From Streptomyces sp. H39-S7 (GTDB lineage: Bacteria > Actinomycetota > Actinomycetes > Streptomycetales > Streptomycetaceae): a stretch of DNA of 64,000 nucleotides. The DNA lies in assembly GCF_027158205.1 (NCBI RefSeq), contig NZ_JAPVLU010000034.1, positions 1 to 64,000 on the forward strand. Direction: 5' to 3'. The translations under genes and the position numbers were made by a program. Below, one piece after another: positions 56,299 to 62,903 of the stretch. Within the stretch, counting starts at the first letter, position 1. Each line of letters starts with the position of its first letter. The notes beneath the pieces are model-generated. The model did not search any database, was not told where the DNA came from, and saw only the letters and a program-made list of their open reading frames with translations.

Positions 56299-57329
56299 GA
56301 CCCGCTCCCTTCGACGGCCGGTGCGGCGCGCCGGGCCGCCGGGTTGAGGGCGGCCAGTGCCGCGTTCACGGCGACGTTGGCGATCAGCACCACGGTGACG
56401 GTGACGAGCAGGGTGCCCTGGATGACGGGGATGTCGTGCTGCTGGGCGGATTGCAGGGAGAGTTGTGCGATCCCCGGCAGGTTGAAGATCCGCTCGGTGA
56501 CCACCGCGCCGCCGAGGATCACCGGCACGCTCATTCCCAGGACGGTGAGCGCCGGGCCGGCCGCGTTGCGCAGGACGTGCCCGAACAGCACCCGCCGTCC
56601 GGAGAATCCGCGCATCACCGCGCCGGTCACGTAGTTCTCCTGCAGTGCGCCGACGAGTGAGGTCCGCAACTGGCGGGCGATGGAGGCGGCGGCGTCGACG
56701 CTCAGCGCGAACGCGGGCAGGATCGCGTAGCGCAGCCACCCGGCCGGATCTGCCGAGAAGGCGACATAGCCACCGCTGGGCAGCGCGCCCAGTTGGACCG
56801 AGAAGACGACGATCAGGGCGATCGCCACCACGAACGCGGGCAGGGTGCCCAGGACCGAGCAGACCAGGGTGACCCAGCGGTCGATCCGGCCGCCGGCGTG
56901 GAGCGCGGCGGTGATTCCGGCGGCGCCGCCGAGCAGCACCGCGATCAGCAGGGCGAGCCCGGCGATCGACAGGTCCACCGGCAGCGCCTGTCCGATGCTG
57001 TCGGACACCGGGAGGGTGGTGAACCAGGAGCGTCCCAGGTCGCCGGTGAGGGCGTGGCCCAGCCAGCTCAGGTACTGGACGATCAGCGGGCGGTCCAGCC
57101 CGAACTGGTGCTGCATGCGGCTGATGTCGGCGGGGGTGGCGGTCTCCCCCAGGACGGCGGCCGCCGGGTTGGCCTCGGACAGCGCGCCCAGCCCGAAGGT
57201 GAGGAACGAGGAGAGCAGGAAGACGGTGCCGCTGACGGCCAGCAGCCGGCCGAGCGGCCGTGGGGCGGCGGCGGCCCGGCGCGCGAGCCGTGGCAGCGAT
57301 GCCCGGAAGGCAGGCGCGGAGGCGCTCAT
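56295..57329 (-). CDS. Peptide-type ABC permease 1 (DppB-like)
   Basis: 344 residues from ATG 57329, overlapping the binding-protein stop (ATGA). Six helices. Family features: QFGLDRPLIVQYLSWLGHAL, GDLGRSWFTTLPVSDSIGQA, and an EAA-type loop near SLVGALQENYVTGAVMRGFS. The C-terminus RRAAPAVEGSGS is short. It probably transports a sulfur-containing organic compound or peptide-like ligand delivered by the binding protein. Confidence 0.95.
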   Translation of the reverse strand: MSASAPAFRASLPRLARRAAAAPRPLGRLLAVSGTVFLLSSFLTFGLGALSEANPAAAVLGETATPADISRMQHQFGLDRPLIVQYLSWLGHALTGDLGRSWFTTLPVSDSIGQALPVDLSIAGLALLIAVLLGGAAGITAALHAGGRIDRWVTLVCSVLGTLPAFVVAIALIVVFSVQLGALPSGGYVAFSADPAGWLRYAILPAFALSVDAAASIARQLRTSLVGALQENYVTGAVMRGFSGRRVLFGHVLRNAAGPALTVLGMSVPVILGGAVVTERIFNLPGIAQLSLQSAQQHDIPVIQGTLLVTVTVVLIANVAVNAALAALNPAARRAAPAVEGSGS

Positions 57330-58915
57330 GACGCGGTGACCCCCTCGAAGCGCTGCACGACGGTGAACGCGGGGATCTCGGAGACTTTCGGGCTGCGGGC
57401 CAGGATGCGCGGAACGGTGTAGAGGAACACGTTGGGCATCGACCGGACGGCGATCGACGTGGCCTCCTGCAGCAGCTTCGGGTAGTCCGGGGACTCCAGC
57501 GGGGTGCGCCGCACGACGTCGAGGGCCGCGGTGAGTTGCGGGTCGACGGTGCGGCCGGGGTTCATCAGCCCCTGCTCGCCGAAGAGCACCTGGAAGGCCT
57601 GGACGGCGGAGTCACGTCCGGCGAACTGGTCGGTGAACAGTGCCCGGGAGTGCTGGATGTAGATGATCTGAGTGGCCTGGGCCGCCGGGATGACCTCGAT
57701 CTTCGCGGTGACGCCGACCTTCTTCAGCTGCGCCTGGATGAGTTCGGGCACCCCTTGCGCGGCCGAGGTGGTGAGGGTGAGTTCGAGGCCGTCGGCGTGC
57801 CCCGCCTTGGCAAGGAGTTCCCTGGCCTTCTGCGGGTTGTACGGGTACAGGTCGTCCAGGGCGTCGTTGTGGCCGACGTATCCCTTGGGGAAGGGCTGGT
57901 AGCTGACCTCCCCGTGGCCGAACGCGGCCGCCTTGAGGAGTTCCTGCCGGTCGATGGCGTACTTCAGCGCGAGGGCGACGTCCGGGTCGGTGAAGGGCGC
58001 CTTCTTGATGTTGACGTCGAGGGTCGCCACCACCAGCGACGGAATGACCTGCACCTGCAGTCCGGCGGCCTTGGCCGCCTCGACCTGGCTGCCGGGGATC
58101 TGCGCGACGTTGTACTGCCCGGACTGCAGGGCCGCCACGACGGTGGAGGCTTCGGGAAGCGGATAGACCTCGAAGTTCTCGGTCTTGATCCGGGCGGCGT
58201 CCCAGTACGCCGGGTTGCGGCGCAGCACGGCACGGGAGTTCTGCACGTACGAGGTCAGGGTGAACGGTCCGGCGCCGGCCGGCTTGGTGGCGAGCGCGGT
58301 GGCGTCGGCCCCAGCTTCGAAGGCCTTGGGGTTGACGACCATGCCGGTCTTGCCCGCGAACAGGGCGGGGAGTTGGAAGTCGGGCTTCGCCAAGGCGATG
58401 GTGACGGTTCCCGCGTCTGGTGCGGTGACCGTCTTGACGTTGCTGAGTTGGGCGGCGATGAGCGACTTGGGGTGGTCCCGGCCGCGTTCGATGCTCTTCT
58501 TGACGGCGGTGGCGTCGAGCGGGGTGCCGTCGCTGAACGTCGCCCCCTTGCGCAGCGTGAAGGTGACCGAGGTGCCGTCCGTGGCGTACTTCCACGACTC
58601 GGCGAGCGCGGGAACGGGGTCGCCCTTCTCGTTCTCCTTGGTGAGGCCCGCGTAGACGAGCGACAGGACGTGCACGTCCCAGCCCGCCGAGGACGTCACC
58701 GGGTCCCACGAAGTGGGCAGCGCCCAGCCCCACTTGAGGGTTCCTCCGGTACCGCCGGCGGTGGCCGGGGCGGCGTCCGAGCCGCAGGCGGCCAGGGTGA
58801 GGGCGGCGCCCGCGCCGAGCGCGAGGCCGAGGAAGGAACGTCTGCCGAGGCCCGCGGGAAGCGCGGCGGGCCGGTCGGCGTCAGCGGTGGTGGAGGGGGT
58901 GCGGAAGGTCTGCAT
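57326..58915 (-). CDS. Extracellular solute-binding lipoprotein, family 5
   Basis: 529 residues from ATG 58915 (GAAAGGTGG upstream). A twin-arginine-like start (LGRRSFLGLALG) and a lipobox LAAC with Cys 44 predict an exported lipoprotein. The mature part is a family-5 binding protein: LKWGWALPTSWDPVTSSAGW, SLVYAGLTKENEKGDPVPAL, FTLRKGATFSDGTPLDATAV, LKYAIDRQELLKAA, and LTTSAAQGVPELIQAQLKKV. It captures the substrate of the ABC importer. First full gene of the nine-gene operon; a 366-nt leader separates its start from the leader-peptide stop. A 7-bp hairpin (58949-58967) lies 34 nt before the start. Confidence 0.95.
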   Translation of the reverse strand: MQTFRTPSTTADADRPAALPAGLGRRSFLGLALGAGAALTLAACGSDAAPATAGGTGGTLKWGWALPTSWDPVTSSAGWDVHVLSLVYAGLTKENEKGDPVPALAESWKYATDGTSVTFTLRKGATFSDGTPLDATAVKKSIERGRDHPKSLIAAQLSNVKTVTAPDAGTVTIALAKPDFQLPALFAGKTGMVVNPKAFEAGADATALATKPAGAGPFTLTSYVQNSRAVLRRNPAYWDAARIKTENFEVYPLPEASTVVAALQSGQYNVAQIPGSQVEAAKAAGLQVQVIPSLVVATLDVNIKKAPFTDPDVALALKYAIDRQELLKAAAFGHGEVSYQPFPKGYVGHNDALDDLYPYNPQKARELLAKAGHADGLELTLTTSAAQGVPELIQAQLKKVGVTAKIEVIPAAQATQIIYIQHSRALFTDQFAGRDSAVQAFQVLFGEQGLMNPGRTVDPQLTAALDVVRRTPLESPDYPKLLQEATSIAVRSMPNVFLYTVPRILARSPKVSEIPAFTVVQRFEGVTAS

Positions 58916-59280
58916 GGGCGTGCGCCACCTTTCTCGGCCGTGCGTGGTCATGCCGGGCGGCGGCATGGGTGCAGGGCCGTACGGCGCCTCGTCGGGAACC
59001 GAGGGCGCGGAGGGATTCGGAGATGAGTCAGGTGCGGGACGTGACGAGGTGCGGGACGCGCGGTGTCGGCGGAGGACGCGCGGGAGCACGTGCGGCGGTA
59101 CGGCGACGCGGGAGTGGGCCTGCGAAAGGCGGCAGCGGCGGCGCCGTCGACAGGGGGAACGGGACGCCACGGAACTCGCACGGACGGCCGTCCGGCGGCC
59201 GGTGGGCGACCGGACCGCGTCAGCGGGTCAGGTGCCTGTCGGGTGTCGCCGGGGCTGGTGGCCGGGTGGAGAGGGCGGGG

Positions 59281-59355
59281 TCAGCGACAGAGTGCGCTGG
59301 AGGTACGCCGGTAGTCCACGTATCGGCACACCACACCGGGGTGCGTCGGGTTCAT
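59281..59355 (-). CDS. Cysteine-containing leader peptide (uORF) of the sulfur operon
   Basis: ATG 59355 opens 24 codons ending YVDYRRTSSALCR at TGA 59281, with Cys at positions 10 and 23. The R-x-V-D-x-x-R-x-S-S-A-x-C pattern is that of short proteins annotated as putative leader peptides upstream of sulfur genes in streptomycetes. Promoter placement puts the transcript start at or within a few bases of the ATG, so it is probably leaderless. Cysteine-dependent translation of such peptides attenuates downstream genes in mycobacteria. Between it and the binding-protein gene lie 365 bases with GC hairpins, including GGACGG/CCGTCC near 59183-59194. Confidence 0.7.
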   Translation of the reverse strand: MNPTHPGVVCRYVDYRRTSSALCR

Positions 59356-59361
59356 GCGCAC

Positions 59362-59413
59362 ATACTGGCGGCGGGGCCGACGCGCTGTCAATGGACACCT
59401 ATCGGTGTCTCAT
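59362..59413 (-). promoter_or_regulatory. Promoter and candidate Rrf2 operator of the sulfur operon
   Basis: Leftward: perfect -35 TTGACA (59391-59386), 18-bp spacer, -10 CAGTAT (59367-59362). Overlapping the -35 is AATGGA-N12-TCTCAT (59390-59413), with inner arms GACACC/GGTGTC (59394-59399, 59404-59409). The first nine bases AATGGACAC recur in the site upstream of rrf2 and the cupin gene. Confidence 0.65.
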
Positions 59414-59440
59414 GGGCCGAGATCTCGCCAACCGCCCACG

Positions 59441-60355
59441 TCACGCGACGTGCGACAGCGCCGGGTGCGTACGCGCCTCGTCCGGGTGCAGCCACAGCGG
59501 CCCGTTGCCCGTCTCGATCCGCACGGCGTCCCCGGGCGCCTCCTGACCACCGGTGAGCAGGCGCAACTCCACGCCGGTCAGGGTGCGGTAGCGCTCCAGC
59601 GCCTCGTCTGCGGGCAGCAGGTCCGAGGAGGGCGACACCCCGGGCGCGGCCCGCAGAACCGCCTCCGCGTACTCCTCGTACGGCCGCCACCCGGGCACGT
59701 GGACGGTGCCGCCGGGACCGGTCAGCCGCAGGGTCGGAAGGGCGTAGCGGTGCCGGCCGTTGACGAACTTCGCCCGGCCGCCGTGCGGCCCCGGGCCGTC
59801 GGCCTCCAGCACGCAGCGCGCCGGGGTCCGGGTCTCGCGCCAGTCCCGGCGCACCGCCCGCTCGGTGGCCGGATCCCGCAGGTCGCGCACCAGTTGCTCC
59901 CGGTCGAGCCCGGGGACGCCGGAGACGGTGTCCCGCACACCGCGCTCACTGTCGGCGGGTGTCCCGACCACGAAGGTGGACTCGCGCAGACGTCGCAGCA
60001 CCCGCTCCGCGACCAGCGCGCCCTGCGCCTCGGCGGCCTTCGCCGCGAGCGACGCCGGCCAACTGCTGACGGCGACGCGCTCCAGCCGGTGCGCGAAGGG
60101 CGCGGCGGTGTGCTCGGCGATCCCCGCGACGAACTCCTGGTACCAGAGCGCCTCCGCCGCGGGGTCGGGGGCCGGGTCGTCGTCCTCGTCGAAGAGGATT
60201 CCGCAGACCCTGCGCCAGGAGACATCCCCGGCCTGCTCAGCGCCGCGCAGCGCGTGCCGCAGCTTGCGGAAGGTGGGCTCGGAGCCCCACGCCCAGGGGC
60301 AGGCCGGATCGGTGAACTCCACGATCTCCAGGGTCGTTCCGGTCCCCCGCGTCAC
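59441..60355 (-). CDS. DsbA-family (thioredoxin-fold) protein
   Basis: 304 residues from GTG 60355, overlapping the rrf2 stop as GTGA. Thioredoxin fold of the FrnE/DsbA kind: LEIVEFTDPACPWAWGSEPT near residue 8-27, and a central helical insertion with ALWYQEFVAGIAEHTAAPFA and AKAAEAQGALVAERVLRRLR. TFVVGTPADSERGVRDT and a C-terminal fold (RYALPTLRLTGPGGTVHVPG) follow. The active site reads CPWA, so the second resolving Cys of CPWC is missing; a monothiol or mycothiol-dependent function is possible. No signal peptide: it is cytoplasmic. Co-translated with the Rrf2 regulator. Confidence 0.85.
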   Translation of the reverse strand: MTRGTGTTLEIVEFTDPACPWAWGSEPTFRKLRHALRGAEQAGDVSWRRVCGILFDEDDDPAPDPAAEALWYQEFVAGIAEHTAAPFAHRLERVAVSSWPASLAAKAAEAQGALVAERVLRRLRESTFVVGTPADSERGVRDTVSGVPGLDREQLVRDLRDPATERAVRRDWRETRTPARCVLEADGPGPHGGRAKFVNGRHRYALPTLRLTGPGGTVHVPGWRPYEEYAEAVLRAAPGVSPSSDLLPADEALERYRTLTGVELRLLTGGQEAPGDAVRIETGNGPLWLHPDEARTHPALSHVA

Positions 60356-60816
60356 GCCCGTGCCACCGCACCCGCCCGCGGCGTGAACAGGTCCACCGGG
60401 CCCGGCCCCGCCGCCACTCCCCCGTCCGCCAGCTCGGCGACGGTGATCCGCCCGAGCAGTTCCTCCGCCGCCGCCTGCACGGCGCGCCACACCGAGGGCA
60501 GCTGCCGGGCCGCGCCCGGATAGTCCAGTTCGTCCAGGCGTTCGCCGCGCAGGGTCATGAAGTCGCCGTCGACCGCGACCATCACTTCGGCGAGGGTGAT
60601 CAGCCCCGCGTCGCGGCCGAGCCAGTAACCGCCCTCGCAGCCGCGCTGGCTGCGGACGAGTCCGGCCCGGCGGAGATCGCCGAAGACGGACTTGAGGAAG
60701 CGGAACGGAATCTCCTGCGAGGAGGCGATGCCCTCACAGGTCAGCGGCCTTCCGCCGTCGGCGGCGAGTTCCACGAGCGCCCGCACCGCGTAGTCCGTCT
60801 TGGCCGAGATGTGCAT
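60352..60816 (-). CDS. Rrf2-family transcriptional regulator
   Basis: 154 residues from ATG 60816 (GAGGAAG upstream). Rrf2 winged helix: MHISAKTDYAVRALVELAAD, CEGIASSQEIPFRFLKSVFG, DLRRAGLVRSQRGCEGGYWL and ITLAEVMVAVDG. The three C-terminal cysteines that hold the iron-sulfur cluster in IscR/NsrR are absent; only Cys in LTCEGI and RGCEGG remain, so it is nearer to CymR-like cysteine-metabolism regulators. Location beside a sulfur operon, with matching palindromes in both promoter regions, makes it the likely regulator of that operon and of itself. Confidence 0.92.
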   Translation of the reverse strand: MHISAKTDYAVRALVELAADGGRPLTCEGIASSQEIPFRFLKSVFGDLRRAGLVRSQRGCEGGYWLGRDAGLITLAEVMVAVDGDFMTLRGERLDELDYPGAARQLPSVWRAVQAAAEELLGRITVAELADGGVAAGPGPVDLFTPRAGAVARA

Positions 60817-60894
60817 GGCTACCGTCTTCCTCGTGAGGGTGCGTCCCTGAGATCAAAGGGGCCCTGGCGAACGGCGGACAGCCGGGCCGACACT

Positions 60895-60936
60895 AATGGA
60901 CACATCTTGACATCCATTCAACCCGCTCTCTACGGT
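60895..60936 (+). promoter_or_regulatory. Cupin/rrf2 divergent promoter with candidate Rrf2 operator
   Basis: AATGGA-N12-TCCATT (60895-60918), a perfect 6-bp inverted repeat beginning AATGGACAC as in the sulfur-operon promoter. Rightward promoter: -35 TTGACA (60907-60912), 18-bp spacer, -10 TACGGT (60931-60936), with the site over the -35. A leftward TTGAAT (60921-60916) may serve rrf2. The remaining 60943-61105 is a leader with no gene. Confidence 0.6.
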
Positions 60937-61105
60937 CTGGGCCAGGGCCGCAGTGGCCCCGTGCCGCCGGCTCCACTGTTCGCCCACCGCTGCCGCCTCG
61001 TGGAATGTCGGCAACACCGGTCGCGGCGCCCGCATTCCTGGACGGCGGCGCGACCGCGCGGCACCGTCCGCATCCGAGCCGTCGAGCCCCCGGGCAGGAA
61101 CCGCC

Positions 61106-61657
61106 ATGACCTCGCACACGCACCACGCTCCGCAGCCGGACCCGTCCGCACGCGACGGCTTCCACCCCGATCTGCCCGACCCCGCTCCCGGTGCGGAAAC
61201 CGCCGGCTCGCTGCCGCTGCACGCCCGGCTGCACCACATCCGCGCGGACTCCCTCGACGGCGACACCGCGCAGACCGGCGGCATGCGCCGCTTCGCCGCC
61301 ATCAGCGGGCGCACGGTCGGCTCGGAACGCATCTGGATGGGGCAGACGCATGTCGCGCCGGCCACCGCGTCCTCCGACCACCACCACGGTGCCTCGGAGA
61401 CCGCGATCCATGTCGTCAGCGGTCACCCGGAGTTCGTCTTCCTGGACGAGTCGAACGGCGTCAGGGAAGAGGTCAGGCTGCGCACCTCGCCCGGCGACTA
61501 CATCTTCGTGCCGCCCTTCGTCCCGCACCGCGAGGAGAACCCGAGTGAGGACGAGGAGGCCGTCGTCGTGATCGCGCGCAGTACCCAGGAGGCGGTCGTC
61601 GTCAATCTCCCGGGACTGTACGTCCTGGGTGACGCCGGTACCGACGCGGCGGAGTAG
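61106..61657 (+). CDS. Cupin-domain protein
   Basis: 183 residues from ATG 61106; upstream extension lacks cupin character. After a His/Pro-rich tail, the core holds the metal-site motif 1 as APATASSDHHHGASETAIHV (three His and Glu) and motif 2 as SPGDYIFVPPFVPHREENPS (Gly-Asp...Pro...His). A single-cupin dioxygenase or isomerase-like fold with a bound metal is expected. It shares a promoter region with rrf2 and carries the candidate Rrf2 site, so it may belong to the same sulfur or redox response. Its reaction is unknown; it ends 7 bp from the convergent MreB-like gene. Confidence 0.85.
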   Translation: MTSHTHHAPQPDPSARDGFHPDLPDPAPGAETAGSLPLHARLHHIRADSLDGDTAQTGGMRRFAAISGRTVGSERIWMGQTHVAPATASSDHHHGASETAIHVVSGHPEFVFLDESNGVREEVRLRTSPGDYIFVPPFVPHREENPSEDEEAVVVIARSTQEAVVVNLPGLYVLGDAGTDAAE

Positions 61658-61663
61658 ACGGAA

Positions 61664-62737
61664 TCAGACCGGGAGCATCTGCTGCGGAAGGAACCTCGCC
61701 TCGGTGAGGTACCTGCGGGCACCGAGGATCGCCGAGGACATCGGATCGGCCGCCCGGTGGACGGGCATGTCGGTCAGTTCGGCGAGCAGTTCGCGCAGCC
61801 CGCCCATGAGCGAACCGCCGCCGGTCAGCACCAGACCCCGCCGCGTGATGTCGTCGGCGACGCTGGCCGGGCTCCCCTCGAGCACCGCTTCGACCGTCTC
61901 GGCGATGACCCTGACATACGGCGCCACGACGTCGGCGAGCTCGGCCAGGGTCACCGGCACCGTGCGGGGCCGGCCGGTGGCGGCGTCGCGGCCGGTCACC
62001 GACAGCGCGGCCGGTCCCGGGGCGCCGGGCGTACCACTCAGCCCGGTCTTGACGTCCTGCCCCCACCGGACCCCGAGTGCCAGCCCGTACCGGCTCTCCA
62101 AGTACGCGGTGATCACCTCGTCGAAGGTGTCACCGGCGGCCGCCGTGGACGCGGACGCGACCATGCTGCCGAACGCGAACCCGGCCACGTCGGTGGTGCC
62201 CGCCCCGACGTCGACGATCATGCACCCGTCGCCGTCCCGCACCGGCAGGCCCGCGCCGATCGCGGCGGCCAGCGGCTTGGGCAGCATCCGCACCTGGCGG
62301 GCGCCGGCGGCGTGCAACGCGTCCTGCAGGGCCCGGCGCTCCACCGAGGTGGCCAGGACCGGGACGGTGACCATCACCCGGGGCGGCGCGAACGCCGTCC
62401 ACTGCCGCCGCCGTCCCAGGGCGTGCCACAGCAGCCGCGAGGCCGGTTCGAACTCGGTGATCGCGCCGTGCCGCAGCGGGGCGGTGGCCACGATGTCGGG
62501 CGGAGTGCGGCCGAGCATCCGCCGGGCGTCCTCGCCGATCGCCAGCACCTTGTTGGTCCCGGTGCGCACGGCCACCACCGAGGCGCCCTCACTCACCGGG
62601 CCGGTCCTGCCGTGCACCCGGGTGTTCGCCGTTCCCAGGTCCACCACCAGGTCGAGGGCGCCGGACGCCCCGCCCGGGTCGGGCGAGTCGGTCCGCTGCC
62701 GGCCGGTGAAGGTGTTCAGCAGCTGAGGGAGCGTCAT
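61664..62737 (-). CDS. MreB/Mbl-like actin-family protein
   Basis: 357 residues from ATG 62737 (AGGAG upstream). Actin-like ATPase: phosphate-1 loop VVDLGTANTRVHGRTG near residue 30, GASVVAVRTGTNKVLAIGED, APPRVMVTVPVLATSVERRA, phosphate-2 MIVDVGAGTTDVAGFAFGSM, and adenosine motif LVLTGGGSLMGGLRELLAEL. It would form membrane-associated filaments. Streptomyces carry MreB plus shorter homologues that act in spore-wall formation; this lone gene without mreC/mreD belongs to those. Its neighbour encodes a wall-cleaving Rpf-M23 protein, consistent with a spore-wall or germination setting. Confidence 0.9.
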   Translation of the reverse strand: MTLPQLLNTFTGRQRTDSPDPGGASGALDLVVDLGTANTRVHGRTGPVSEGASVVAVRTGTNKVLAIGEDARRMLGRTPPDIVATAPLRHGAITEFEPASRLLWHALGRRRQWTAFAPPRVMVTVPVLATSVERRALQDALHAAGARQVRMLPKPLAAAIGAGLPVRDGDGCMIVDVGAGTTDVAGFAFGSMVASASTAAAGDTFDEVITAYLESRYGLALGVRWGQDVKTGLSGTPGAPGPAALSVTGRDAATGRPRTVPVTLAELADVVAPYVRVIAETVEAVLEGSPASVADDITRRGLVLTGGGSLMGGLRELLAELTDMPVHRAADPMSSAILGARRYLTEARFLPQQMLPV

Positions 62738-62763
62738 GGTGACTCCTGGGAGGGGTGCCTGGG

Positions 62764-62901
62764 CCGGGGACGGCCTGTCGTCAAGAAGGCATGCCCGTCC
62801 CCGGGCACGCGGCGGTGCCCGCCGCGTGTTGTCCCTCGAAAGAGTGAAGTCCATCGTTCCGGGCGGCCGATGGCCGCGTTGAGGCGCCGGCCACCGGCCG
62901 G
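62764..62901 (-). terminator. Cluster of hairpins between the M23 and MreB-like genes
   Basis: Three perfect inverted repeats: CCGGCC/GGCCGG at 62887-62901; CACGCGGCGG/CCGCCGCGTG at 62806-62828 (10 bp, 3-nt loop); and CCGGGGACGG/CCGTCCCCGG at 62764-62804 (10 bp, 21-nt loop). The first two probably end the leftward M23 transcript. The third may lie in the mreB-like leader. Confidence 0.6.
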
Positions 62902-62903
62902 TG

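Noticed and set aside
58916-59280. SAM or other sulfur riboswitch in the long leader of the ABC operon
   Set aside because: I could not find the conserved core of known SAM riboswitch classes. The leader peptide explains the length better.
60953-61105. N-terminal extension of the cupin gene or a second leader peptide
   Set aside because: The extension is Arg/Pro-rich without cupin similarity, and no cysteine leader-peptide signature is present in any frame.
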